A stretch of DNA of 64,000 nucleotides, taken from contig JAIRTW010000056.1 of assembly GCA_031254875.1 (NCBI GenBank), positions 1 through 64,000 of the forward strand. The letters run 5' to 3'. Each line of letters starts with the position of its first letter. Within the stretch, counting starts at the first letter, position 1. This document shows positions 1 through 8,605 of the stretch, in pieces. The notes under the pieces are model-generated. The model was not told where the DNA came from. It searched no databases and saw nothing but the letters and a program-made list of their open reading frames with translations. A program made the translations under genes and the position numbers. The stretch comes from Candidatus Bathycorpusculum termitum. Its GTDB lineage: Archaea > Thermoproteota > Bathyarchaeia > Bathyarchaeales > Bathycorpusculaceae.

Positions 1-219
1 AACGAAACACACAAACCCAAACAACCAAAAAAACGCGAACAACCAACCACCACCTACTACAAATACGCCAACAACCAACTCTACCAAACCCTCATCAAAG
101 ACACAAAAGAAGCCCCCCCAAACACAACAAAATACAAAAACGAACTAACCACCCTCTCCATAACCAAAGCCAACGACCCACCCCCACTATACCTCACCCA
201 ACCCCAAACAATTGTTTAA
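1..219 (+). CDS. 3' end of an unrecognised protein (partial)
   Basis: Frame 1 is open from the first base to TAA at 217-219, giving the last 72 residues of a protein that starts outside the window. It is absent from the ORF track because it has no start here. I recognise no family. The tail is polar, rich in Thr, Asn, Lys and Pro, with an aromatic patch (TTTYYKYANNQLYQTL). The coding strand is roughly four fifths A or C, with G and T nearly absent, and almost every codon ends in A or C. This is more extreme than any other gene in the window. It converges with the dap operon. It could be a fast-evolving or transferred gene. The open frame is seen; that it is translated is inferred. Confidence 0.5.
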   Translation, partial: NETHKPKQPKKREQPTTTYYKYANNQLYQTLIKDTKEAPPNTTKYKNELTTLSITKANDPPPLYLTQPQTIV

Positions 220-566
220 AATCTTGTGGACTTAATTTAACAGCCTTCTCATACCGATCCATACATTAGAACAACCGATTAAACACAATAAACACAAAAC
301 AAGCTAATCCACACTATTATAATTTCCGAGGAGGTCTATTTTCGTGTTATGCTGTATTCGAATAAATATTGGGTGTGTTATAGAAATAAGGCAAAATACG
401 TAGCCACATGGCAAAAAATGGACAAAAGGAACCTTTGCGGAAAAATATGAAGAGACAAACTGAGACACCCAACCATAAATTATAACTTGATCAAAGAAAT
501 ATACGTGCAAAGTACTTAATTAATCGATAAAAATGGACATTAAATATTAAAATAATGGACCGCGGA
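220..566. other. AT-rich spacer with a strong SD and a 33-codon ORF
   Basis: This spacer lies between two convergent genes. It holds one striking signal, a Shine-Dalgarno-like GAGGAGGT at 329-336 on the plus strand. Behind it are a GTG at 344 that closes after 19 codons, and an ATG at 349 opening a 33-residue frame (349-450) beginning MLYSNKYWVCYRNKAK. Neither product is recognised. No transcription terminator stands out. The rest is AT-rich with no further signal that I see. Confidence 0.3.
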
Positions 567-1727
567 TTAGAAGGCGTTTGCAATACGGTTGCAGGCTTCT
601 TTGATGCGTTCTTTAGGTTGTGTAAATGTTATACGTACGTAGCCTTCCCCCTGTTTACCAAAACCAACGCCGGGCGTAACAGCCACTCCGGTTTCAAGCA
701 TCTTGGTAGCGAATTTCATGGAGTCGCCTTTGCAATTAACCCAGACATAGAAGGTAGCTTTCGGTTTCTCGCAATGGTAGCCGAGTTTGGAGATGGTGTC
801 GACGAGAAGATCGCGGCGTTCCTGCAGGATCTGGTTATTTTGACGCAGAAACTCCGGGGGATCACAGCTGGTATAGCTACCCAGTGCTTTCACTGCAGCC
901 TTCTGCGTATACACTGGCGGTCCTGAATCGATTTGGGCTTTCACCTTAGCTAAGCCTGCAATAAGATCCTTATTTCCCACAGCAAAACCAATGCGGTCCC
1001 CGGTCATATTAAACGTCTTGGATAATGAGTGGAACTCTACCGTAACATCCAAGGCACCATCAATTTCTAGAATACTTGGTGCCCGGTAACCGTCGTAGGT
1101 AATTTCTGAGTAGGCATTGTCGTAACAGAGAATGATGTTGTTTTCTTTGGCGAATTCAACGGCTTCTTTTAGGGTTTTGTGGTCGGCGGTGGCGGCGGTG
1201 GGGTTGTTGGGGTAGTTGATGAACATCATTTTGATGCGGCGGGCATCAACTGCTCTGAAATCAGGGTGATAGCCGTTTTCTTCCAGTAGCGGCAGAGGGC
1301 TGGCGGTGCCGTCACAGAGGATTGTGCTACCATTGGCATAAACGGGATACGCAGGGTCTGGACAAAGTACCTGGTCACCCGGATTGATGAATGCACGGGC
1401 TATGTTTGCTATGCCCTCTTTGGAGCCCAATAATGCAATAACTTGGTCGGGTTGCAGATCTACACCAAAGCGGATCTTGTACCAGCTTGTGACGGCAACA
1501 CGAAAATCAGGTTCGCCTTGGCTGAAGCTGTAGTTATGGTTTTTTTGGTCAGCAGCCTCTTTTGCTAATGCATCTGTGATAAATTGAGGCGGAGGCAGAT
1601 CAGGATCGCCAATGGACAACGAGATAAGATCTATACCCTGCGCTTTCTTTGCTTTTTGGATTTTCTCTATCTCAGCAAAGAGGTAGGGTTGTAGCCGCTT
1701 GATTCTTTCAGCATACTCAAAGGTCAA
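567..1727 (-). CDS. dapL: LL-diaminopimelate aminotransferase
   Basis: 386 residues, a PLP fold-type I aminotransferase that makes LL-diaminopimelate directly from tetrahydrodipicolinate and glutamate, bypassing the succinylase or acetylase steps. The SLSKTFNMTGDRIGFAVGN segment carries the Schiff-base lysine, and NYPNNPTAA plus the N-terminal SIGDPDLPPP are typical class I/II landmarks. It is the last gene of the lysine operon. Its ATG overlaps the dapF stop by 4 nt (ATGA), which fixes the start and suggests translational coupling. Family assignment is strong. The DAP-specific substrate is inferred mainly from the operon, because related aminotransferases act on other amino acids. Confidence 0.9.
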   Translation of the reverse strand: MTFEYAERIKRLQPYLFAEIEKIQKAKKAQGIDLISLSIGDPDLPPPQFITDALAKEAADQKNHNYSFSQGEPDFRVAVTSWYKIRFGVDLQPDQVIALLGSKEGIANIARAFINPGDQVLCPDPAYPVYANGSTILCDGTASPLPLLEENGYHPDFRAVDARRIKMMFINYPNNPTAATADHKTLKEAVEFAKENNIILCYDNAYSEITYDGYRAPSILEIDGALDVTVEFHSLSKTFNMTGDRIGFAVGNKDLIAGLAKVKAQIDSGPPVYTQKAAVKALGSYTSCDPPEFLRQNNQILQERRDLLVDTISKLGYHCEKPKATFYVWVNCKGDSMKFATKMLETGVAVTPGVGFGKQGEGYVRITFTQPKERIKEACNRIANAF

Positions 1728-2566
1728 AATAGTGCCTCCCTAAACAGTTTACCTTCATAGACCTTCTCAGCGGGGCCCGTCATATAGATGCCGTCTTCGC
1801 CGGTTGCGATTTGAAGGTCTCCACCCTGTAAGTGAACAGTAACTTTGTCTTGAACTTTGTCAAGTTTTCGGGCGGCGGCAAACGATGCACAGGCTCCGGT
1901 GCCGCAGGCCAAGGTTTCTTTGCAACCCCGTTCCCAAACGCGCACTCTAATCTCACATGGATTCAGCACTTGAGCAAAGATAGCATTGATTCTCTGCGGG
2001 AACGCCTCGTGAGTTTCAAAAAGTTCTCCAACAGAACAAACAGGGAAGATATCTACATTTTCGATGAAGGTGACACAGTGAGGGTTGCCCATGGATAGGC
2101 CGGTTACTTGGTAGACTTCATTGCCGACTTGAAGTTTTTGGTCTATGCATGTGCCTTCGCCGATCATAGGCAATGAGGCACGTTGCCAGTTTGGTTTGCC
2201 CATATTAACCTTTACAGCTGAAACTATGGCGTTTTCGAGTGTAAGCCAAACCTGCTTTATATCTGCTAAGGTTTCTATGGTGAACTTGGTTTTTTTGACG
2301 ATGCCGTTTTCGTAACAGTATTTGCTGAAGCATCGGATGCCGTTGCCGCACATTTCAGCTTCACTACCATCTGCATTGAAAATCCGCATTTTTACATCAG
2401 CAGTTTTGGATGGGTAAACCAACAAAAGTCCATCTGCACCGACTGAGAACCGTCGTTGACAGAGTAACCCAGCCCATCTTGAGACGTCTTTATCGCTGAT
2501 TTTTCCTTCACGATTATCCATGACGATGTAGTCGTTTCCTAAGCCATGCATCTTCCAAAACTTCAT
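1724..2566 (-). CDS. dapF: diaminopimelate epimerase
   Basis: 280 residues from the ATG at 2566; the track's start 3 nt earlier is a TTG. It interconverts LL- and meso-diaminopimelate with two catalytic cysteines. Both expected motifs are visible: NADGSEAEMCGNGIRC near residue 70 and ETLACGTGACAS near residue 220. The N-terminus FWKMHGLGNDYIVMD is diagnostic of the family. The start codon abuts the lysA stop (1-nt overlap) and the end overlaps dapL, so the three genes are surely co-transcribed. It supplies the substrate for LysA, and meso-DAP has no other obvious use in an archaeon without peptidoglycan. Confidence 0.95.
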   Translation of the reverse strand: MKFWKMHGLGNDYIVMDNREGKISDKDVSRWAGLLCQRRFSVGADGLLLVYPSKTADVKMRIFNADGSEAEMCGNGIRCFSKYCYENGIVKKTKFTIETLADIKQVWLTLENAIVSAVKVNMGKPNWQRASLPMIGEGTCIDQKLQVGNEVYQVTGLSMGNPHCVTFIENVDIFPVCSVGELFETHEAFPQRINAIFAQVLNPCEIRVRVWERGCKETLACGTGACASFAAARKLDKVQDKVTVHLQGGDLQIATGEDGIYMTGPAEKVYEGKLFREALF

Positions 2567-3855
2567 CAAGTGTCGCCCTGTACTTTCTGATTGGTTACTA
2601 AGTCTTTTAGTTGTTCACGTTCCCTGACAACCAAGGGTTTGCCTCCACGTATGAGAACTTCTGCCGCTCTTGGGCGCGAATTGTATTGGCTGCTCATACT
2701 GTAGCCGTAAGCGCCGGCATTGAGGACTGCTAGGAGGTCACCTTCGGCTATTTCAGGTAATGGGCGATCTTTTGCGAGCAGATCCCCCGATTCACAGATC
2801 GGACCTGCTACATCGCAGGGCTCTTTATCAGTTGCAGTTAGTTTGTTGGCAACCAATATAGGATGGTAGCTACCATACATTGCAGGGCGTATCAGTGTGT
2901 TGAAGCCGGCGTCTACCCCGACGAATCTGCGGTTGGGCGTAACTTTTATAGTGTTTACAGTTGTCAAGAGGATGCCGGCGTCGGCGACGAGATATCGGCC
3001 GGGTTCCACAAAGAGAAACGGCTTGCCCAGTCCGTAATCCTTGGTTTTGTTCTTAAATAGGTTGACGACTTTGTTGGAGAATTCCTGAAGGTCAAGTTCT
3101 TTATCCTCAGGTTTGTAGGGGACGCCAAAGCCTCCACCTATGTCGATGAATTCAAAGTCTATACCGACTTCTTTATGCACCCGTTTGGCTATACCCAGCA
3201 ACTTTTCCACTGCCAGCACATAGGGTTCGAGATCAAGGATGCCTGAGCCAATGTGCATGTGGATGCCAAAGCGTTCCACGCGAGCGCGTTGGGCGATGGC
3301 ATAGGCTTGAATGACTTCTTCTTCCCAGAGGCCGAACTTGGATTCTGGACCTGCGGTGATGCAATGGTTGTGATGCCCAGCGCCGACTTCGGGGTTGACG
3401 CGCACTGAGAGAATTTGGGGAACGGAGATTTTGAGGAGGCGATCAATTTCAGATTGGGAGTCTACGTTTATGGTGATGTTAGCGTCGGCAAGCATCTTTA
3501 ATTCGTCGTTTCTTACGTTTGTGCCCGTGAAGAGGATGCGATCAGGTGTAAAGCCGCTACTGAGTGCCAAAAACACTTCGCCGGGACTTACCGTATCGAG
3601 GTATGCACCCTGAGACTGCAGAATGCGAAGCACGTTGAGATTTGTGTTGGCTTTAGCGGCGTAATAGATACGTACATACTTGTAGTTGTTAACCAAGGCG
3701 CTATAGAGGCGGTTATAGTTATCTCGGATGCGTTTCTCGCTTATCACATAGAGCGGAGTGTCGTAGGTTTTGGATAGTTCGGCTGTTGAGACGCCATCAA
3801 AGTAGAGGATTCCTTTATGATCTTCTAGGGGGTCACGAAGTTTTCTCTTAACCAT
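2566..3855 (-). CDS. lysA: diaminopimelate decarboxylase
   Basis: PLP-dependent fold-type III decarboxylase that converts meso-DAP to lysine and CO2. Motifs: YYAAKANTN with the PLP lysine, a HIGSG segment, the IDIGGGFG glycine loop, EPGRYLVADAG, and CESGDLLA with the cysteine that completes the active site from the partner subunit. The track ORF begins at 3978 and would overlap asd by 85 nt with a non-homologous arginine-rich leader. I prefer the ATG at 3855, preceded by GGTGA at a normal distance, giving 429 residues, the usual length. Fourth gene of the dap operon. Confidence 0.93.
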   Translation of the reverse strand: MVKRKLRDPLEDHKGILYFDGVSTAELSKTYDTPLYVISEKRIRDNYNRLYSALVNNYKYVRIYYAAKANTNLNVLRILQSQGAYLDTVSPGEVFLALSSGFTPDRILFTGTNVRNDELKMLADANITINVDSQSEIDRLLKISVPQILSVRVNPEVGAGHHNHCITAGPESKFGLWEEEVIQAYAIAQRARVERFGIHMHIGSGILDLEPYVLAVEKLLGIAKRVHKEVGIDFEFIDIGGGFGVPYKPEDKELDLQEFSNKVVNLFKNKTKDYGLGKPFLFVEPGRYLVADAGILLTTVNTIKVTPNRRFVGVDAGFNTLIRPAMYGSYHPILVANKLTATDKEPCDVAGPICESGDLLAKDRPLPEIAEGDLLAVLNAGAYGYSMSSQYNSRPRAAEVLIRGGKPLVVREREQLKDLVTNQKVQGDT

Positions 3856-3893
3856 AAGCTTCACCAAATTTTCATCGAATAAATCATGAGTGT

Positions 3894-4952
3894 TTATGCT
3901 AAGCCTTTCACTACATAGAGTTCTGCGCTCAGTATTCCTCCGCCGGCGGCTCCGCGGATTGTGTTGTGGCTCAGACACATGTACTTCAGAGTCATGAGGG
4001 GGTCTTTCCGCAACCTGCCAACCACGACGCTCTGTCCTTGTCCTGCATCTCGGTCGTATCGGGGCTGAGGGCGGTTCTTTTCATGGCGGATAATTATGGG
4101 TTGTGTTGGTGCAGAGGGCAGTTTGAGTTTTTGTGGTTCACCTTTGAACTTTGTGAGTGCTGTTTCAACTTCTTCGAGAGATGGTTCTTTGTCGAGTTTT
4201 ATGAAAACAGATTCGAGATGCCCATCTTTGACGTTGACACGGTTGCAACTTGCGCTAAGTTGGAATTCTGCATAATCGATAGTTACTCCGTTAAAGGAGC
4301 CCAAGATTTTTAGAGCTTCAGTTTCCATCTTTTCTTCCTCACCCGAAATGTAGGGAATTACATTATCGATGATATCCAATGAAGATACGCCAGGGTAGCC
4401 TGCGCCGCTGAGCGCCTGCATTGTGGTTACCATAACCTGTTGTATGCCGAACTGCATAAGCGGTTTTAATGTAAGGGTCATGCCTATGGTACTGCAGTTG
4501 GGATCTGTTGTGATAAAACCTTTCCAGTTGCGTTTCTTCTGTTGTACCTTAACAAGCTCAATATGGTCCGGGTTGATTTCGGGAATAATCAAGGGCACGT
4601 CTTTGTCCATACGGTGGGCGCTGGCTTTGCTAAATACTGGATAGCGGGCGCCGAATTCGTTTTCCGTTGGTCCTGCCGAGTCGCTAGGGAGTGATGTAAA
4701 GACTAAGTCGAAGTCACCTGTCTGTTCTGCTGATTTGACATCTATGTTGGCAACCGGCATCTCGCCGATTTCTTTAGGCATATCTGTCTCCATCAGCCAA
4801 GTGGTGGCGTCTTTGAATTTTTTGCCGGCGCTCCGCTCAGAAGCAGCAAGCACCGAAATCTCAAACCATGGATGCCCCTGCAGGAGTTGAATGTAGCGTT
4901 GCCCGACGGCTCCGGTTGCGCCTAAAATGGCGACTCTACGCTTATTGGACAT
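3894..4952 (-). CDS. asd: aspartate-semialdehyde dehydrogenase
   Basis: 352 residues, NADP-dependent reduction of aspartyl phosphate to aspartate semialdehyde, the branch point to lysine, threonine and methionine. The N-terminus VAILGATGAVGQRYIQLL is the Rossmann nucleotide loop. TTDPNCSTIG (about residue 150) carries the catalytic cysteine, and the C-terminal HNTIRGAAGGGILSAEL is typical of the archaeal/fungal-type enzyme. It sits between dapB and lysA. An aspartokinase gene, needed one step earlier, is not in the window. Confidence 0.95.
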   Translation of the reverse strand: MSNKRRVAILGATGAVGQRYIQLLQGHPWFEISVLAASERSAGKKFKDATTWLMETDMPKEIGEMPVANIDVKSAEQTGDFDLVFTSLPSDSAGPTENEFGARYPVFSKASAHRMDKDVPLIIPEINPDHIELVKVQQKKRNWKGFITTDPNCSTIGMTLTLKPLMQFGIQQVMVTTMQALSGAGYPGVSSLDIIDNVIPYISGEEEKMETEALKILGSFNGVTIDYAEFQLSASCNRVNVKDGHLESVFIKLDKEPSLEEVETALTKFKGEPQKLKLPSAPTQPIIIRHEKNRPQPRYDRDAGQGQSVVVGRLRKDPLMTLKYMCLSHNTIRGAAGGGILSAELYVVKGLA

Positions 4953-5017
4953 GTCGTTTCTTCCTAACAGTTTTCTATTATGTAACTTGATAAAAAGTTA
5001 ACGGGTGCTTTTGGGAT

Positions 5018-5803
5018 TTAGTTTAATCCCAGCACATCAGCCATGCTGTATATTTTGGGTGTTGCTTGGTGGCTCAGCCACTCAGCGGCATATACTGCAC
5101 CCTGAGCGAACACATTGCGGTTAAAAGCGGTGTGTTCGATGCGAAGCATTTCATTTGGTCCAGCGACGATAAGGTCATGGATGCCTGCGATGCCTCCCGC
5201 GCGGAACGTGGTGACTTCCAGTTCCTGTGGTTGGCGGGGGCTTATGCCTTCTCTGCCAGAAATCGTTTTAGTGTAGCCTCGCACACTACTGATGATTTCG
5301 CTGAGCTTTTTTGCGGTGCCGCTTGGGGCGTCTTTTTTGTCGATGTGGTGGATTTCATTTATGCTGAAATCATAGTTTTGTGGGAAGGCGTTGAGCTGTT
5401 CGGCGAGTTTAAAGAGGATGTTAACACCGATGCTATAGTTGGGCGAGAACACCGCAGGAACTTTGTCCGACATCGTTGCTATAATCTGTTTGTTCTGTTC
5501 CGCTGTGAAGCCAGTGGTGCCCAGGATTATACGTTTGCCAAAGCTAGTGGCGATTGGAATGTTGATTAAGTCGGCGGCTGGAGTGGTGAAACTGATGAAT
5601 ACATCAGCATCCCCCATGGCTTTCTTGATGTCTGCGGAGATTTTTATGTCAGAGTTGAAGCCGAAGTCACGCAGAGATTTACCTACTGCTGGGTTGTTTG
5701 GGGCTTCTGTGGCGCCTGTGATTTGGTGTCCTTTGGTGGTGGCTTCAGCGATTATGGCTTGGCCCATCCTGCCTGTTGCGCCTGCAACACAGAGCTTAAG
5801 CAT
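5018..5803 (-). CDS. dapB: 4-hydroxy-tetrahydrodipicolinate reductase
   Basis: NAD(P)H-dependent reductase acting on the DapA product. The N-terminal LCVAGATGRMGQAI is the dinucleotide-binding loop. EIHHIDKKDAPSGTAKKL contains the DapB signature (catalytic His and the K-DAPSGTA loop), and a C-terminal HTAFNRNVFAQGA segment follows. The track start at 5845 adds a leader lying inside dapA. The ATG at 5803 overlaps the dapA stop by 8 nt (ATGCTTAA), puts the Rossmann loop at residue 4 and gives 261 residues, the family norm. Second gene of the operon. Confidence 0.94.
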   Translation of the reverse strand: MLKLCVAGATGRMGQAIIAEATTKGHQITGATEAPNNPAVGKSLRDFGFNSDIKISADIKKAMGDADVFISFTTPAADLINIPIATSFGKRIILGTTGFTAEQNKQIIATMSDKVPAVFSPNYSIGVNILFKLAEQLNAFPQNYDFSINEIHHIDKKDAPSGTAKKLSEIISSVRGYTKTISGREGISPRQPQELEVTTFRAGGIAGIHDLIVAGPNEMLRIEHTAFNRNVFAQGAVYAAEWLSHQATPKIYSMADVLGLN

Positions 5804-6833
5804 AGGTGAGGCCCTCAAGGTACTTGGTGTTGTAGAGTCGGTCATTTAAGTCGACGCCGAAATGGTCGGCGATTGGCTGGAGGATTTGGGGGTTGGCTTT
5901 ATGGACCTTACGTGCGGCGGATAGGATAATTTCGAGTCCGTTTGGCGTTATTTTGCCCAGCGGCTGGCGGCATGGGCCCGATGGTATACCCAATACGTTC
6001 ATCAATGTTTTGATTGCTATAGGGTTGCGGGCTCTGTATGCTACGGGTCCGTATGGTGTCTGTTCAGTGGTTTTAATGGTTATGATGCTGAAGAGGGGTT
6101 GAAGTGCTTGGGCAATTATGCTGGCGGCTTCATCATTGCCATCGAGCGCATATTGTACCATATCTGATAGTGCTCTGGGTGCTACATTGGATGCGACCGA
6201 GATGACGCCGCTGGCACCGATGTCAGGGGAAATAATCATTGTATAGGTTTTGTCATCATCCCCGCTTAGGATATCAAAGTTTTCTCCGCAGAGTTTGCGG
6301 GTTAATTCCATGTTTTTGAGGTCGCCTGTTGCCTCTTTGACGCAGCGTACATTTGGGTACTGGGTGTGGAGGATGGCGAGATCTTGGGGCAGGAGCTGGG
6401 TGCCGGTTCTGCCCGGAATGATGTAGGGTATGATTTGGACTTCGGGGAAGCGACTGGCGATGGGTTCAATGTATTCTCGGCGGATTTCTGTGGAACTGGG
6501 TCCGTTGTAGTAGGGGTCGACGAGGAGCACGGTGTTTACGCCTGCATTCTTGGCGTGCTGGGTGCCTTCGATGGCTTCTTGTGTGCTATTGCTGCCTGTG
6601 CCTGCGATGGTTAAGCACTGGGTTCCCACGTATTCGCGGGTTTTCTCTATGACTTTACTGTGGTCATTCCAGTCCAGCGTGGGCGATTCGCCGGTTGTAC
6701 CGACGGCAAGAATGCCTCTAACGCCATTTTTTACTTGGAAATCTATTAACTGTTGTAATCCGTCGTAGTCTACTTGACGGTTAGGGGTCATAGGGGTTAT
6801 TAATGCGGTGTAGCAGCCGTTGAATGTTGCCAT
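5796..6833 (-). CDS. dapA: 4-hydroxy-tetrahydrodipicolinate synthase
   Basis: Class I aldolase condensing pyruvate with aspartate semialdehyde. GVRGILAVGTTGESPTL is the classic DapA motif with paired threonines, and YIIPGRTG and VKEATGD (Schiff-base lysine) are both present. At 345 residues it is about 45 longer than most DapA proteins, owing to an extended C-terminal helical part ending near GVDLNDRLYNTKYLEGLTYA. The final segment might bear on regulation or assembly, which is inference. First gene of the operon, with the Shine-Dalgarno-like GAAGG ahead of the ATG. Dihydrodipicolinate-synthase-family aldolases of sugar acids are alternatives, but the operon makes DapA nearly certain. Confidence 0.93.
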   Translation of the reverse strand: MATFNGCYTALITPMTPNRQVDYDGLQQLIDFQVKNGVRGILAVGTTGESPTLDWNDHSKVIEKTREYVGTQCLTIAGTGSNSTQEAIEGTQHAKNAGVNTVLLVDPYYNGPSSTEIRREYIEPIASRFPEVQIIPYIIPGRTGTQLLPQDLAILHTQYPNVRCVKEATGDLKNMELTRKLCGENFDILSGDDDKTYTMIISPDIGASGVISVASNVAPRALSDMVQYALDGNDEAASIIAQALQPLFSIITIKTTEQTPYGPVAYRARNPIAIKTLMNVLGIPSGPCRQPLGKITPNGLEIILSAARKVHKANPQILQPIADHFGVDLNDRLYNTKYLEGLTYA

Positions 6834-6900
6834 TTAAATTCCTTCTTAATAGGTATTGAGTGCTATATACAATATTTAAAGTTTACGTTTTTCAGATTTT
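6834..6900 (-). promoter_or_regulatory. probable promoter of the dap/lys operon
   Basis: Read on the minus strand, GTAAACTTTAAATATTG lies about 45 nt before the dapA ATG and looks like a BRE plus TATA box (TTTAAATAT). AAGAAGG follows at about 7 nt from the start codon. This is the only good promoter-like signal before the six-gene operon. No operator or riboswitch-like structure is evident to me. Confidence 0.5.
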
Positions 6901-7361
6901 TATTACGAAAAACGGAAATATGGCGGCTTTAATGATTAAAATAACCTCTGTCTATGACTGGTTTTCGTAACTCTTTTAACAGACAACTTAAGACACAATA
7001 GTATTGCCAAAATATTACCTAGCCATAAATCCCCCAAAAAAATAAGCAAAGACAAAATTCTCCGCTTCCAGAATAATTTGTCGGTGATTGCCCTCGTGGA
7101 TAACCCGCCCTTAGCTCCAATTCAGTCCTACAATCCTCCATGTCAGCCTACAGAAACAGTGCCGAAAAGAGTTTGCTCTGTGGATTTTGACTTTTCATAC
7201 CCTCGTTGATTCCTTTTATCAGCCACTCAAAATATCATTTGTCCAAAATAATGACACAACAATATATAGTAACCTAAAAAATTATGATCTTCATCCAAAG
7301 AGGATAAACACGAATTAAAAAAGGAAAAATTTGGGTTGAGACATAGACGCTGTCTGCAGGA
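6901..7361. other. spacer between rpl24e and the dap promoter, no gene seen
   Basis: About 460 nt of AT-rich sequence downstream of rpl24e. The track ORF 7274-7486 is a shadow that runs into rpl24e. I see no convincing ORF, tRNA or hairpin terminator. A small non-coding RNA cannot be excluded by eye. Confidence 0.4.
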
Positions 7362-7559
7362 TTACCCTTTGCCCTTTTCTTCCTTGCCGAAGTACTGAGT
7401 CCATTTGAGTTTGCGTGCATCGCGTTTAAATGATAGGCTACTTTTCTTACATTTACTAGAGTCGAACCAAAGGATCGAGCCGTCATTTTTAACGTACATC
7501 ATGCCTGTGCCAGCTGGGAAATCAGCACCACAGAACGAACATTTTCTCGGTTTTGGCAT
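7362..7559 (-). CDS. rpl24e: 50S ribosomal protein L24e
   Basis: 65 residues with the L24e zinc ribbon: KCSFCGADFPAGTGMMYV at the N-terminus and SSKCKKS after the central WFDS, giving a four-cysteine site (CxxC and one later Cys pair position). The tail is basic. It is a structural protein of the large subunit in archaea and eukaryotes. Third gene of the L7Ae-S28e-L24e set, an order found widely in archaea. ndk and infB, which often follow, are absent here. Confidence 0.96.
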   Translation of the reverse strand: MPKPRKCSFCGADFPAGTGMMYVKNDGSILWFDSSKCKKSSLSFKRDARKLKWTQYFGKEEKGKG

Positions 7560-7580
7560 GACAAATTTCTCCTATCAGAT

Positions 7581-7802
7581 TTATCTTGTAATTTTCTTTG
7601 CTTCCCGTTCGGTTTCCCGGAGCATCAGGATATCTTGAACGCGGACGGGCCCTTTAACGTTGCGTGTAATGATTCGACCTTTATCTCTGCCTTCCATGAT
7701 GCGGACACGAACCTGCGTGATTTCCCCGGTTACACCTGTACGGCCGATGATTTGAATAACTTCGGAGGGTGTTAGTTCATCAGATGTTTCTTTGCTACTC
7801 AT
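7581..7802 (-). CDS. rps28e: 30S ribosomal protein S28e
   Basis: 73 residues, an OB-fold small-subunit protein. [21 protein letters not shown] and the ending [14 protein letters not shown] (the near-invariant LRETEREA motif) identify it. It starts one base after the L7Ae stop, so the two are probably translationally coupled. Confidence 0.97.
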   Translation of the reverse strand: MSSKETSDELTPSEVIQIIGRTGVTGEITQVRVRIMEGRDKGRIITRNVKGPVRVQDILMLRETEREAKKITR

Positions 7803-7803
7803 A

Positions 7804-8184
7804 TTATTGAGTGCCTCGTTTAACCTGATCGATGCGGTTCACGATTTCTTTGATTAAGCCGGTTGCTTCTCCTTCTCTCATGATGCATGTTGCTGCGCAT
7901 GGAACATCAATACCGATGGATTTGCCGAGCTGTTCTTTGCTTGGCACAAACACGTATGGAATTTTGCGTTCGTCACAGAGTAATGGCAGATGCGCGATGA
8001 CTTCTGGTGGGTCAACGTCTTCGGCAATGACAACGAGTTTTGCTTGGCTACGCTCTACAGCTTTGGTGGCTTCGTTAGTTCCTTTCCTAACTGATCCTGA
8101 TTTTGAAGCAAGCGTTAGGGCTTCATAGGCTGCATCCACGAGTTCTTTTGGGGCTTCATATTTTACATAAAATGGTTTAGACAT
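7804..8184 (-). CDS. rpl7ae: 50S ribosomal protein L7Ae
   Basis: Kink-turn RNA-binding protein of the ribosome, and in archaea also of box C/D and H/ACA RNPs and RNase P. Landmarks are [20 protein letters not shown] and [17 protein letters not shown], followed by [13 protein letters not shown] take the ATG at 8184 ([10 protein letters not shown]), which follows a GGGTGAGG ribosome binding site, and not the track start 15 nt earlier. This gives 126 residues. Notably it is divergent from gar1, another protein of the H/ACA particle. Confidence 0.96.
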   Translation of the reverse strand: MSKPFYVKYEAPKELVDAAYEALTLASKSGSVRKGTNEATKAVERSQAKLVVIAEDVDPPEVIAHLPLLCDERKIPYVFVPSKEQLGKSIGIDVPCAATCIMREGEATGLIKEIVNRIDQVKRGTQ

Positions 8185-8350
8185 ATTTCTTAGCCTCACC
8201 CTTTTTTAAGGCACAGTCTTATCCCCCTTTCATCTTTAATAAGCTTTCTGCACTAAAGTTGCATACTTGTCCCTCCGCTTTATTTGCAACCCAGAAACCT
8301 TTAAATCCCAAGTTGCGGCTACCTACATGTTTTTGAGAGGGGAAAAACAT
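8185..8350. promoter_or_regulatory. divergent promoter region rpl7ae / gar1-tfb
   Basis: On the minus strand GCTTATTAAAGATG near 8230-8245 is TATA-like for the ribosomal operon. On the plus strand ACCTTTAAATCCC at about 8298-8310 is a good BRE/TATA element roughly 50 nt before the gar1 start. The second signal lies inside the track's ORF 8267-8605, which argues that the ORF is too long at its 5' end. Confidence 0.55.
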
Positions 8351-8605
8351 TTGCAAAGATTGGGTAAACTAACAAATATATCTCCTTCAGGAAACGTTAT
8401 AGTAAAAGCAGAGGCCCCTCCAAAAATCGGCTCCGAAGTTGTTGATGAGAACCTAAATGTTATCGGTAAAATTTTCGATATTATTGGGCCAGTCTCAGCT
8501 CCCTATGCGGTGATTAAACCAACAGTTAGGGAACCTGCCAGTTTAGTGAACAAACCCGTATATTTGCTTCTCTCAAAACCGCAACGGAGCAAACGAAAGA
8601 AATGA
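8351..8605 (+). CDS. gar1: H/ACA RNP protein Gar1
   Basis: 84 residues: [54 protein letters not shown] is the Gar1/Naf1 beta-barrel, ending in a basic tail. It is part of the guide-RNA-directed pseudouridylation complex. The track starts at 8267, but the TTG at 8351 follows GAGAGGGG by about 8 nt, begins exactly where Gar1 homology begins, and lies downstream of a TATA box inside the longer ORF. The 3' end overlaps tfb by 4 nt (ATGA). The gar1-tfb pair is a common archaeal arrangement. Confidence 0.88.
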   Translation: MQRLGKLTNISPSGNVIVKAEAPPKIGSEVVDENLNVIGKIFDIIGPVSAPYAVIKPTVREPASLVNKPVYLLLSKPQRSKRKK

